50,735 nucleotides of DNA from JAXMHQ01 sp046346665. GTDB taxonomy: Bacteria > Verrucomicrobiota > Verrucomicrobiia > Limisphaerales > JAXMHQ01. Where the stretch lies: positions 1 through 50,735 of the forward strand of contig JAXMHQ010000034.1 of the NCBI GenBank assembly GCA_046346665.1, in the 5' to 3' direction. Shown here piece after piece: positions 8,768 through 16,651 of the stretch (its first letter is position 1; each line of letters opens with the position of its first letter). Both the position numbers and the translations under genes were made by a program. The notes under the pieces are model-generated. The model did not search any database, had not been told where the DNA came from, and worked only from the letters and a program-made list of their open reading frames with translations.

Positions 8768-9400
8768 GAACCACGAAACAACCACCTTCGCCCAAAGGCT
8801 ACGGCGGTCAGGCACGAAAGTGGACACGAATGTCCGGGAGGGACGCCGTCCCGGCGTCCCCAACAAAAGACCTTTTACAGGAGGAAACGGAGAAAACAGA
8901 GAGAACTCTCAAACTCCCAAACTACGTAGGAGTCGAGGCAACGAGACTCTGACATCCACTATCAACAGCGAGGGACTTTTAACCGCGGAACACACGGAAG
9001 TACACGAAACCAGACACGGATGCCCGGGAGGGACGCCGTCCCGGCGTCGCCAACAAAAGACCTTTTACAGGAGGAAACGGAGAAAACAGAGAGAACTCTC
9101 AAACTCCCAAACTGCGTAGGAGTCGAGGTAACGAGACTCTGACACCCACTATCAACAGCGAGGAACTTTTAACCACGGAACACACGGAAGTACACGAAAG
9201 TGGACACGAATGTCGGGGAGGGACGCCGTCCCGGCGTCCCCAACAAAAGACCTTTTTACCGGAGGAAACGGAGAAAACAGAGAGAACGCTCAAACTCCCA
9301 AACTACGTAGGAGTCGAGGTAACGAGACTCTGACATCCACTATCAACAGCAAGGCATTTTTAATCACGAAACACACGAGACACACGAAAACGGAAGGAGC
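8768..9400. repeat. Tandem array of ~190-bp units, about 3.3 copies
   Basis: Unit starts (GTAGGAGTCGAGG) lie at 8926, 9116 and 9307, spacing 190 and 191; a unit lacking its first third begins near 8768. Units are the same as those at 3749-4210 but have one fewer CAAACTCC step, which explains 190 against 200 bp. Each keeps the GGGACGCCG/CGGCGTCCC hairpin (one copy has a C-to-G change in its right arm context). The last unit fades at about 9395, just ahead of the ribosome site (AAGGAG) of the next gene. Confidence 0.9.
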
Positions 9401-9405
9401 ACTCC

Positions 9406-10230
9406 ATGACGACGACACAACACGATAAAGCCCGGCGATTTCAGGAACTGCATCGAACACCCGGGGCATTTCTAATTCCAAATCCATGGGATGCCGGCTC
9501 GGCCCGGCTGCTGGCCGGCCTCGGTTTCGAGGCGTTCGCCACGTCGAGCGCCGCGGCGGCGGGCGTCCTCGGACGACGTGATGGTCGCATGACGCGGGAC
9601 GAATCGCTGGAAAACGCCCGGGTCATTGTCGAGGCGACGGATCTGCCGGTCGCGGCGGACCTGGAGCATGGGTTCGGTGACAGGCCGGAGACAGCGGCAG
9701 AAACGATCCTGCTGGCGGCCGGGATCGGGCTGGTGGGCGGTTCGATCGAGGATGCGCGGGCCGACCGTGAAAAACCGATTTACGACATCGCGTTGGCGAC
9801 GGAGCGCATCGTGGCCGCCGTCGAGGCGGCGCGGTCGTTGCCGTTCCCCTTCACGCTGGCGGCTCGCGCCGAGAATTTTGTGCGCGGCAATCCGGACCTG
9901 GACGACACCATCCGGCGGCTGGTCGCCTATGAAAAAGCGGGTGCGGACGTGCTGTTTGCGCCCGGGCTGCCTGATCTGGCTTCGGTGCGCGCCGTCTGCT
10001 CTGCCGTCTCGAAACCTGTGAACTTCGCCGTGGGCGGTCGGGGAAGATCCTTCAGCGTGGCGGAGTTGGTGGATGCCGGCGTGAAGCGCATCAGCTTCGC
10101 GGCGTCGTTCTGGCGCGCGGCGATGACCGGGCTGGCGGACGCCGCGCAGGAAGCGCTGAACAAAGGAACGTTCCACTACGTCGATCGAGCCCTGCTCACT
10201 ACGGAGTTGAACCGCTACTTCCCGGAGTAG
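9406..10230 (+). CDS. PEP mutase / isocitrate lyase family enzyme
   Basis: 274 residues, ATG preceded by GGAAGGAGCACTCC (good ribosome site). It belongs to the ICL/PEP mutase superfamily TIM barrels: IPNPWDAGSARLLAGLGFEA, ATSSAAAAGVLG, AADLEHGFGD (residues 84-92), SIEDA (113-117) and ARAENF. The metal-binding Asp pair of the family is here D85 with E87, where many members have D-x-D. The KxxCG catalytic segment of true isocitrate and methylisocitrate lyases is absent, so C-C lyase or phosphonomutase activity cannot be assigned. Cytoplasmic and monocistronic. Its TAG stop coincides with the left edge of a repeat (TAGAACCCATC). Confidence 0.85.
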   Translation: MTTTQHDKARRFQELHRTPGAFLIPNPWDAGSARLLAGLGFEAFATSSAAAAGVLGRRDGRMTRDESLENARVIVEATDLPVAADLEHGFGDRPETAAETILLAAGIGLVGGSIEDARADREKPIYDIALATERIVAAVEAARSLPFPFTLAARAENFVRGNPDLDDTIRRLVAYEKAGADVLFAPGLPDLASVRAVCSAVSKPVNFAVGGRGRSFSVAELVDAGVKRISFAASFWRAAMTGLADAAQEALNKGTFHYVDRALLTTELNRYFPE

Positions 10231-10254
10231 AACCCATCTCATAAACAGGCAAGC
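10228..10254. repeat. Solo end of the CTAGAACCC element
   Basis: TAGAACCCATCTCATAAACA matches the terminal inverted repeat of the full element at 26909-27189, but the rest is missing. The TAG is the stop codon of the upstream gene. Confidence 0.7.
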
Positions 10255-10440
10255 CCGGAGTGATTCAGTTGAAAAGGCTTTTAACCACGGATAAACACGG
10301 ATGGACACGGATAAAAAACTGCCGCACTCGGAGAATCAAACGCAGACCAAACGATGAAGTGAAAGCCCCCCGGAAACTGGCTTTCACCATTCTGTATCCG
10401 TGTGAATCCGTGTTCATCCGTGGTTTAAGCCGACTCTCCC
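10255..10440. repeat. Palindromic ~190-bp element, copy B
   Basis: Same element as 7611-7801: GTGATTCAGTTGAAAAGGCT at the left, ACCACGGATAAACACGGATG, the shared core, and ATCCGTGTTCATCCGTGG at the right. The right TIR is cut short compared with the copy at 28638. Confidence 0.85.
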
Positions 10441-10571
10441 GGGACGCTGCGTGGCCTGTGCGGCAATTCGCCACAAACGCCTGGTTGTTTTCCGGCTGAC
10501 AAGAACGGTGGATTGGCAGGTGCCGAGTCGATGCTAGGATGGGTCCGCGGCCTCAACCCAAATTGAGTTTT

Positions 10572-11810
10572 ATGCGCCTGTCCACTTCCATCCGGCTCCA
10601 CGTCCCCCGCCCTGCCGGCCCATCGCTGCTGGCCGCCGCGCTTCTCACCCTGGTCGGCCTGACATCGCTCACCGCGCATGCGGATTTCAATCCGCCCACC
10701 GACGGACTGGTCTCCTGGTGGAAAGGCGACGGGAACGGGCTGGATAGCCGGGGTGGACACGACGGCGTCCCGACCAGCGACGTCGGCTACGTCCCGGGCA
10801 AGAACGGCCAGGCTTTCAATTTTACGGCCGGATGGGGGAGCAGGGTTCATGTGACCGACTGCCCGGCCTTCCGGCTGAACTCGCTTACCATCGCCGCCTG
10901 GATCAACCCAAGGCGCGTCGGCGACATTTGGACCGTATTGCAGCGCGGAGACAATCGTTCCGGTCTGGACCCGTATGGGCTCGGTCTTGGGGGCCCGGAC
11001 CATAGTATCGGCTTCATCATCGGCGACGCTTCCCAGAACTCGGCCGGGATCAAATACCCCATTACAACTTACCAATGGCACCATGTTGCCGGCACTTTTG
11101 ACGCCTCCACCGGGCAGATGCTGCTGTACCTGGACGGTGTTCAGGTGGCACAGACAACCACTTCCGTCCGTCCCATGCTGGATCTTGATACGGGCTCGGA
11201 TCCATCCATTGGCATTGGCAACTGTTCCGGAAACGCCAATGCCTTTCCGTTCTTCGGCTACATTGACGATGTCCTGCTTTATTCAAGGGCCCTGTCGCCG
11301 GAAGAGATTCAGTTGCTGGCGCAGGCACAGTCGGCGCCCCAGATCCTGACGCAACCCAGCGGGGCGATCGGGTACTGGGGTGGTGGCGCTTCGTTCGCTG
11401 TCGAGGCGACAGCGCTTCCCGAGCCGACCTACCTGTGGTTCAAGGACGGATTCCCGATTTCGTGGGCGACGAACTCCAGCCTGGTGCTGCACGACCTGGA
11501 TTTCACCGACGCCGGCAATTACGCCGTCCAGGTGAGCAACTCGATCAGCAACGTGATGAGCGCGCCGGCGACGTTGATCGTGGATCCGGCAAACGTGACG
11601 ATTGGCGCCCATCCGTACCTGGCAATCACAGGCACCGTGGGCAAATCGATCGGGATCATCTACACGACGAACATCTCAGCCGGGTCGACCTGGACATCGC
11701 TGACAAACTTCACCTTGACCAGCCCATTACAGGAATGGACCGACACCAGCGTCGACCTGACCAAGGAACCGCAGCGCTTCTACCGCATCATCGCCCTGCC
11801 CTCGCCGTGA
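10572..11810 (+). CDS. Secreted LamG and Ig-domain surface protein
   Basis: 412 residues from ATG 10572; an upstream in-frame ATG at 10539 is possible, but 10572 directly begins a signal peptide (RLSTSIRL...LLAAALLTLVGLTSLTAHA). Residues about 40-255 form a LamG domain: DGLVSWWKGDGNGLDSRGG, SLTIAAWINPR, WHHVAGTFDASTGQMLLYLDG, YIDDVLLYSRALSPEEI. Residues about 260-345 resemble an immunoglobulin-like domain (PTYLWFKDGF, DFTDAGNYAVQVSN). The end is EPQRFYRIIALPSP, the FYR tail seen in other secreted proteins here. Likely exported or surface-displayed, with carbohydrate binding plausible. No operon partner. Confidence 0.85.
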   Translation: MRLSTSIRLHVPRPAGPSLLAAALLTLVGLTSLTAHADFNPPTDGLVSWWKGDGNGLDSRGGHDGVPTSDVGYVPGKNGQAFNFTAGWGSRVHVTDCPAFRLNSLTIAAWINPRRVGDIWTVLQRGDNRSGLDPYGLGLGGPDHSIGFIIGDASQNSAGIKYPITTYQWHHVAGTFDASTGQMLLYLDGVQVAQTTTSVRPMLDLDTGSDPSIGIGNCSGNANAFPFFGYIDDVLLYSRALSPEEIQLLAQAQSAPQILTQPSGAIGYWGGGASFAVEATALPEPTYLWFKDGFPISWATNSSLVLHDLDFTDAGNYAVQVSNSISNVMSAPATLIVDPANVTIGAHPYLAITGTVGKSIGIIYTTNISAGSTWTSLTNFTLTSPLQEWTDTSVDLTKEPQRFYRIIALPSP

Positions 11811-11972
11811 GCGGCGCGGCTGCGCGCCGCATAGCCAATAGCTGATAGCCGATAGCCAAGGGGCTGCGACGGTTCGTCGCCCGTCCGTTCCGTCCACATC
11901 TGAGATCTGAAATTTCAGATTTAAGATTTCAGAAGTTAATGCGCCGACCATTTGCTGCCGATCGTAATCTGA

Positions 11973-12239
11973 TCATTGTCGCCGATGCCGTTGCAGCAAT
12001 TCAGCCAGAGCTTCGTAGAGGTCGCCGACGGTCCTGACCGTTTCCCAGCGCTCGTCAGGAATGGTAAGACTGAATCGCTCCTCCAACATCATTGTAATCT
12101 CAATGATTGTGAGCGAATCCGCTCCAAGATCATCAATCAACCGGGCTTCCGGTTTCAACTGCTCGGGCTGAACCTCGAGCTCCTCGGTAAGGATCTCTTC
12201 GATGGCGCGGGCGTGTTTCTCAGAAAGAATGCTTTTCAT
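11973..12239 (-). CDS. Acyl carrier protein
   Basis: 88 residues. The phosphopantetheine attachment site is S42 in the motif LGADSLTIIE, and the helical pattern (IEEILTEELEV, EITMMLEERFSLTIPDE, TVGDLYEALAELL) is that of AcpP-type carriers. It would carry acyl chains as thioesters in the cytoplasm. No fatty acid, polyketide or transferase genes adjoin it; its only neighbour is a divergent LysR-type regulator 68 bases away. That, plus the divergent Lys/Arg-rich tail, suggests an accessory rather than the housekeeping ACP (inference). Confidence 0.93.
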   Translation of the reverse strand: MKSILSEKHARAIEEILTEELEVQPEQLKPEARLIDDLGADSLTIIEITMMLEERFSLTIPDERWETVRTVGDLYEALAELLQRHRRQ

Positions 12240-12277
12240 GGCCTGACAATATTGCGGCCGCGTAATCTTGATAGTTG

Positions 12278-12287
12278 AATGATCATT
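12278..12287. promoter_or_regulatory. Palindrome between ACP and LysR genes
   Basis: Perfect 10-bp dyad AATGATCATT in the 68-base space between the divergent starts at 12239 and 12308. The position suits an operator for the regulator. The length is short, so chance is possible. Confidence 0.3.
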
Positions 12288-12307
12288 GGATACATTACCA
12301 GCCAGTC

Positions 12308-13207
12308 ATGTTTTCCAAACTCTTCGCCGAAAGCGGCCTCTCGTTGGATCGGTTGAAAGCTTTTCTGGCGGTGGCGGCGGCGGGCAGCATCGTCAAGGCG
12401 GCAGCCGGCGATCCGGTAAAGCAGAGCCAGTTCAGCCGCCAGATTAAAGAGCTTGAAGACTTCTTCCGCATCCAATTGGTGGAACGGCACGGCAAAGGGA
12501 TCCGGCTGACCGCCAGCGGGAAGGAACTCGCGCGCATCTCCCGGTTCTTTCTCCTGGGCCTTTCGAACTTCCAGCGTGGGTGTTTGACCGAGGAACAGAC
12601 ATTCCGCGTCGGGGCAAGCCCTACGGTAATCGATCAGTTTCTGGTCCCCCTGCTCTCGCAACCGGGCGTTGTCCAGGGAGACACCCGTTACCTGCTGGAG
12701 CGTGCCGGTGAGGATGAAATCGAACGGCGCCTGCACGACCTGACCCTCGATTTCGGGGTGACGACGCGGTCGGAGATCAGCCGGCCTTTGCCGTTGAAGG
12801 AGGTTCGAAAATGGCGACTGAAATTGTGGGTGCCGGAGAAGCTGCACAAATCGGAAAAAGCCGCTCAGTTGGCATTTGCAGAAGGCCGGTTGCCGCTCGC
12901 CGTTGCCGAGAGAGATCTGGCTCCCTGCGATACGGGCTTTCTCGATCAGCACGACCGACGGTTGACCTGCGACACATTTCTCGAAGCCATGGCTGCAACA
13001 AAGGAAGGAGCGCTGGCCTCGGTCCTTCCGGATTTTCTGGATCCGCGCGGAAAGGGTTCACCGATGCGGCATGTGAGAATCCCGGCGCTCGAATCGCGGG
13101 TATTCCACTATCGCCTTGCCTGGAACCCTCGTTTACTGCGCCTGAATCCCCACGCCACCCGCCGCCGCGATTTCCTCCTCGCCGGGCTATCCGGCAAAGC
13201 GCCGTGA
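12308..13207 (+). CDS. LysR-family transcriptional regulator
   Basis: 299 residues from ATG 12308 (an in-frame ATG at 12275 would add 11 residues). The winged helix-turn-helix spans about 12-70: LDRLKAFLAVAAAGSIVKAA, QSQFSRQIKELEDFFRIQLV, GIRLTASGKEL. The effector half (about 90-290) is less typical, though FRVGASPTVIDQFLVPLL and RRLHDLTLDFGVTT fit the periplasmic-binding-like fold. Divergent from the acyl carrier protein gene, so it may control it; effector unknown. Confidence 0.8.
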   Translation: MFSKLFAESGLSLDRLKAFLAVAAAGSIVKAAAGDPVKQSQFSRQIKELEDFFRIQLVERHGKGIRLTASGKELARISRFFLLGLSNFQRGCLTEEQTFRVGASPTVIDQFLVPLLSQPGVVQGDTRYLLERAGEDEIERRLHDLTLDFGVTTRSEISRPLPLKEVRKWRLKLWVPEKLHKSEKAAQLAFAEGRLPLAVAERDLAPCDTGFLDQHDRRLTCDTFLEAMAATKEGALASVLPDFLDPRGKGSPMRHVRIPALESRVFHYRLAWNPRLLRLNPHATRRRDFLLAGLSGKAP

Positions 13208-13415
13208 GAGATTTGGTAGGGCGACAACCTTGCCCGTAGTCACACATTGCAGCTGGCTTGGGGCCTTCTGGAGCTGCTGAAGGTTCAGCTGTGACCCTAG
13301 GTTTTCGCGGGAAAAAGCGAGCCCGTTCTGGCCGAAAAACCGGAGCTGGAACGGATCCAACCGGCTATCACGCGGCTCGATTGCAGTTGACCGGACTTGA
13401 GTTCAACGGGAGAAC
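13208..13415. other. Spacer before the methyltransferase
   Basis: 208 bases with no gene. A short phrase (GCTGAAGGTTCAGCTGTGAC) recurs in changed form near 45380. No clear promoter seen. Confidence 0.4.
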
Positions 13416-14444
13416 TTGGCAGATTCGGCCCACGTGACGAACCCCACGGCAAATCAGGACAAAGGAAAGCTCGCGAGTAAATGCTGTCGTGAGAAAACAA
13501 ACCTTTCTGCCGTTTCGTTGTTTTCTGGTTGCGGCGGGAGTGATCTCGGTCTGCGAGCGGCGGGAATAGAGACACTTTGGGCGAACGATTCCAGCGAGTC
13601 GGCCTGTGAATTGTATGAGGTCGTCACAGCCAAAGGTGTGATCAATCCGGGGAATGTTGAAGGCATCAAGAAGTTTCCAAAAGCTGACATCCTGGCGGGT
13701 TGCTATCCATGTCAGGGCTATAGCCAAGCCGGACGCAGGACGGAATCAGATCGCATCAATTACCTTTATCAACACTTTGACCGCGCCTTGCGGCAAGTGC
13801 GCCCGCTAGCCTTCATCGTCGAGAATGTTGACGGTATGCGATTCTCGCATAACGAACACCTCCTGAAGAACCAACTCGTTCGTTTCCGTTTGGCAGGCTA
13901 TCGCGTTGCCTGGCGGGTCCTGAATGCGCGGGACTATGGTTTGGCCCAAAATCGCTCTCGTCTCTTTATCGTTGGAATCCGCAGTTCGGAAGGCAAGGCT
14001 TTCAAATTCCCCAAACCCACTCACGGAACAACTGAGATGCCATATCGCACGATGCGTGATGTGATTTGGAACCTGCGAGATGCTCCGGTGGGTTCCTATA
14101 ATGAGGAGCCCTTCCATTGGTATTACTTGTCACGAAACCGCAGGCACGAATGGGATGAACAAGCGCCTTGCGTGGTTGCGCACTGGCGGCACGTCGGGCT
14201 GCATCCTGACTCGACACCCTTGGTCAAGATTAGCACAGACTGTTGGGAGTTTGCGCAAAAAGGATTCGCGAGACGGTTCAGTTATTTGGAGTGTGCTGCA
14301 TTGCAGGGTTTCCCGAAGCCGAAGGCGTTCCGCCGCTGCACCGTAGAAAAGAGATTCAGAGCAATCGGAAATGCAGTGCCGCCGCCTTTATTCGAAGCAG
14401 TTGCTTGCGCTCTCAGTTCGCAACTTCGTGTGTCTCAGCAATAG
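13416..14444 (+). CDS. C5 cytosine DNA methyltransferase
   Basis: 342 residues if the TTG at 13416 is used; a GTG at 13434 is equally possible and neither has a convincing ribosome site. Motif I SLFSGCGGSDLGLRAAG binds SAM, motif IV GCYPCQGYS carries the catalytic C99, motif VI is ENV (136-138), motif VIII QNRSRLFIVG, and motifs IX-X RFRAIGNAVPPPLFEAV. All catalytic motifs of Dcm/HhaI-type enzymes are present and the length is that of a small type II enzyme. It transfers a methyl group from SAM to cytosine C5 at an unknown target. The 3' end overlaps the convergent gene by 32 bases. Context suggests it protects host DNA from the nucleases encoded opposite. Confidence 0.95.
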   Translation: MADSAHVTNPTANQDKGKLASKCCREKTNLSAVSLFSGCGGSDLGLRAAGIETLWANDSSESACELYEVVTAKGVINPGNVEGIKKFPKADILAGCYPCQGYSQAGRRTESDRINYLYQHFDRALRQVRPLAFIVENVDGMRFSHNEHLLKNQLVRFRLAGYRVAWRVLNARDYGLAQNRSRLFIVGIRSSEGKAFKFPKPTHGTTEMPYRTMRDVIWNLRDAPVGSYNEEPFHWYYLSRNRRHEWDEQAPCVVAHWRHVGLHPDSTPLVKISTDCWEFAQKGFARRFSYLECAALQGFPKPKAFRRCTVEKRFRAIGNAVPPPLFEAVACALSSQLRVSQQ

Positions 14445-15393
14445 CAAACGCCATTTTGCGATAATCAACTAAAGCATTCTTTTTCACGGAGGCAACAGAG
14501 TCTGCATTCTCTTCGGCGAGCATTACTATTCGCGTTCGGTCAATGGGCACTCCGGCAAATTCCGCAACGTGCTTCAAATGCGCATCGTTAGGAATGTTGA
14601 ACGGGACAAAGAAGCACCTCATTGGCTCGGCAAAGGTTGGCCCTTCAAACCAAGCAGCTAAACGCTTAAGACATAAGTCTCCGAATTTATTCTCCCAATC
14701 AGTCCACCCACAGGCGCATTGGCCCAAAACAAACATACTACAAGCTCGACGATCACCGAACGGCTTCCAGACGACTACATCCAATCCCGCATCCTTCAAA
14801 TCCCGAGGTTTCGGATTTGTCGGTAAATAGCTCTTGGGGTGCCACGCAAACTCGTTGCAGAGCCCGTGCAACTGTGAAAATAGTCTGGCCGGACCGCGTT
14901 CACGTCTTTCGAGTCGGTGGGATGGCCATCCAGTCCGAAATCCCATGCTTCCCGGCCCTAGATATAACTTAAGAATATCGCGGGCGATCCACTCAAAGAC
15001 GACTGTTGGTTTTGGCAAACTGGATACTTTGGCTGTCGGACTCAAAGAGGTCGCCAAGCAAATCTCGTACACCCCAGTGGCGCTGCCTCGATACTTCAGT
15101 CCGCCGCCATCAATTAAGAAGGGATAGCCACTTCCAAGGCTGGCTACGCGGTATTCAATTTGCTCAAGTGCTGCCCCAACAATCCTCTCCGATGCAGCTT
15201 CCCGTTTGTCCCATTCAGGGGTGTCCCCACCAAATTGTACTGCTTCGTCATCAACCTCTCCAGAAATACGTTCGTCAAAGGCTGAATCTTCGATACTTGC
15301 AGCACCGCTCAGCATCGCCCGCCGTTCTGCTTGATCAGCATCACGAGCAGCACGCAAGTGCGAGTAGCGGAGTTCCCAATCGCTAAGGTCCAC
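14413..15393 (-). CDS. Unrecognised protein, possible PD-(D/E)XK-like nuclease
   Basis: 326 residues, GTG start at 15393 just 3 bases after the stop of the ParB-like gene. The ribosome site GGAGGAG lies in that gene's last codons, so translation is probably coupled. No signal peptide or membrane segment. Notable segments are the acidic start (residues 45-62), YPFLIDGGGLKYRG...YEICLAT (90-114), and GLDVVVWKPFGDRR (203-216) followed by FVLGQCACGWTDWENKFGDL (221-240). An Asp-(beta)-x-(beta)-Q arrangement (D205, Q225) with an upstream Glu (E110) is compatible with a PD-(D/E)XK-like fold in which Q replaces the second acid. This is inference; I cannot name the family. Confidence 0.7.
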   Translation of the reverse strand: MDLSDWELRYSHLRAARDADQAERRAMLSGAASIEDSAFDERISGEVDDEAVQFGGDTPEWDKREAASERIVGAALEQIEYRVASLGSGYPFLIDGGGLKYRGSATGVYEICLATSLSPTAKVSSLPKPTVVFEWIARDILKLYLGPGSMGFRTGWPSHRLERRERGPARLFSQLHGLCNEFAWHPKSYLPTNPKPRDLKDAGLDVVVWKPFGDRRACSMFVLGQCACGWTDWENKFGDLCLKRLAAWFEGPTFAEPMRCFFVPFNIPNDAHLKHVAEFAGVPIDRTRIVMLAEENADSVASVKKNALVDYRKMAFAIAETHEVAN

Positions 15394-15396
15394 AGG

Positions 15397-16578
15397 TTAC
15401 TCCTCCTCGTTACCGTCTGTTCCGACAGCAATCTTAAACAGGTCGCCTGCTATTTTCCTTGCAGTAGGAATCGTCTGTTCCTTGCACAATTTATGAAGTT
15501 TCAGCGCTTCATCTGTTCCAATTGCCCCCTCGACAATAAGTCCGCTCACGGTTGTGAGACCTTCCGTTGCACGCACGAGTCCCTCACTTATCCTATCAGA
15601 CGCCGAGCGGCCTTCTTCAATCACCTGTTTCAGGCTTCTGCCCTGCTTGAGCTTCTCCCTGAGATCTGGGCGGTCTACCGCTTTTGCCAGTTCTCCAAAT
15701 TCGCGAGAGTCACTCATGGCCGCAGGAGAACCCTTAAGTTTGTTTCCAAACATAAACAGCATCAACGCGCCAGCATCATCGAGTTTGCTTGTCGGAATTG
15801 GCTTGTCTGATATCACACGCCGATCTTCCTTGAGTCCAGCGAACTTTCTAATTGGGCTGTATCCTAACGCCGTGTAAACCCATGAAAATGGATACTGTTT
15901 GTTGCTGCCACGCCCACGCCGCAAACTCTGCTCGGGTTGAAATTGGCCTGTAGACTCCAGTTGCTTGACAAACCGAAGCCCTTCGACGAGGCGCGTAACG
16001 GTGTCGCTGTCATCGCCAATCATTTGGCTAATATCCGAAAGACTATACCCGCTAGATTGGCTGGTCTTATCTGCCCAAGCGGCCTTCGCGTATGAATCCC
16101 ACGGTAAGGAACCAGCAATATGGCGAATTCCAAGGTAGGGTAGAACCTCATTAAAGCCCTTTTTTCCTTCGTAAACAATTACAGGAACCGGCGAAATTGC
16201 TGGGCTGCCCTTCTGTTTGTGAAGAGCTGAGTATCGATCGTAAAGACCTTTCTGATCTTTAGCGCGTCCATCGTTGGTCAAAATCAAACACGCAGCAAGT
16301 CTTCGATTGCCTTCAACGACCTTGATTCGCTCCCCGACTGCCTCCCTCAATCCAACAAGAGGTTCTGTTCCAAAGTATCCATTTACAGAGAGTGAGCTAA
16401 GGACATCCTGAACGCCAAATGTAGTCACGATGTGATTTAGCGCAGCCTTTTCATCCGGCAACTCGCCAACTTTTGCGCCATAGCGAGGGTTGCGTAAATC
16501 GAATTCCAGATCCTTTAATGCGACAAACTTGACCGGGTGGTCTGGAGTCGCGCCAGCGTGGTCATTCATTTTCGCCAT
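15397..16578 (-). CDS. ParB/Srx-domain protein of a defence-like operon
   Basis: 393 residues from ATG 16578; an in-frame ATG at 16680 would add 34 residues and overlap the HNH gene by 29 bases. The N-terminal ParB/Srx domain shows ALKDLEFDLRNPRYG, VVEGNRRLAACLIL (residues 88-100, the ExxRRxxA-type nucleotide-binding box) and GIRHIAGSLPWDSYAK. A ParB-type HTH follows (YSLSDISQMIGDDSDTVTRL). The C-terminal third is helical and charged and ends EEE. ParB-family proteins bind DNA and many hydrolyse CTP. No ParA is adjacent, so chromosome segregation is unlikely and a role as a DNA-bound platform or switch for the neighbouring nucleases is more probable (inference). Confidence 0.8.
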   Translation of the reverse strand: MAKMNDHAGATPDHPVKFVALKDLEFDLRNPRYGAKVGELPDEKAALNHIVTTFGVQDVLSSLSVNGYFGTEPLVGLREAVGERIKVVEGNRRLAACLILTNDGRAKDQKGLYDRYSALHKQKGSPAISPVPVIVYEGKKGFNEVLPYLGIRHIAGSLPWDSYAKAAWADKTSQSSGYSLSDISQMIGDDSDTVTRLVEGLRFVKQLESTGQFQPEQSLRRGRGSNKQYPFSWVYTALGYSPIRKFAGLKEDRRVISDKPIPTSKLDDAGALMLFMFGNKLKGSPAAMSDSREFGELAKAVDRPDLREKLKQGRSLKQVIEEGRSASDRISEGLVRATEGLTTVSGLIVEGAIGTDEALKLHKLCKEQTIPTARKIAGDLFKIAVGTDGNEEE

Positions 16579-16651
16579 GATTGAGTTTAATTCATGTTCG
16601 CAGAAACCTGCAATCCTCCAATCAACACATCGTTCTCCGGGTCGGGCTGGC

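Noticed and set aside
3749..9400. CRISPR-like array
   Set aside because: Units of 190-200 bp are repeated as a whole, with no short repeat and unique spacer alternation and no cas genes.
15397..16578. Chromosome partition locus (parB)
   Set aside because: No parA or parS-like repeats, and the neighbours are nuclease and methyltransferase genes.
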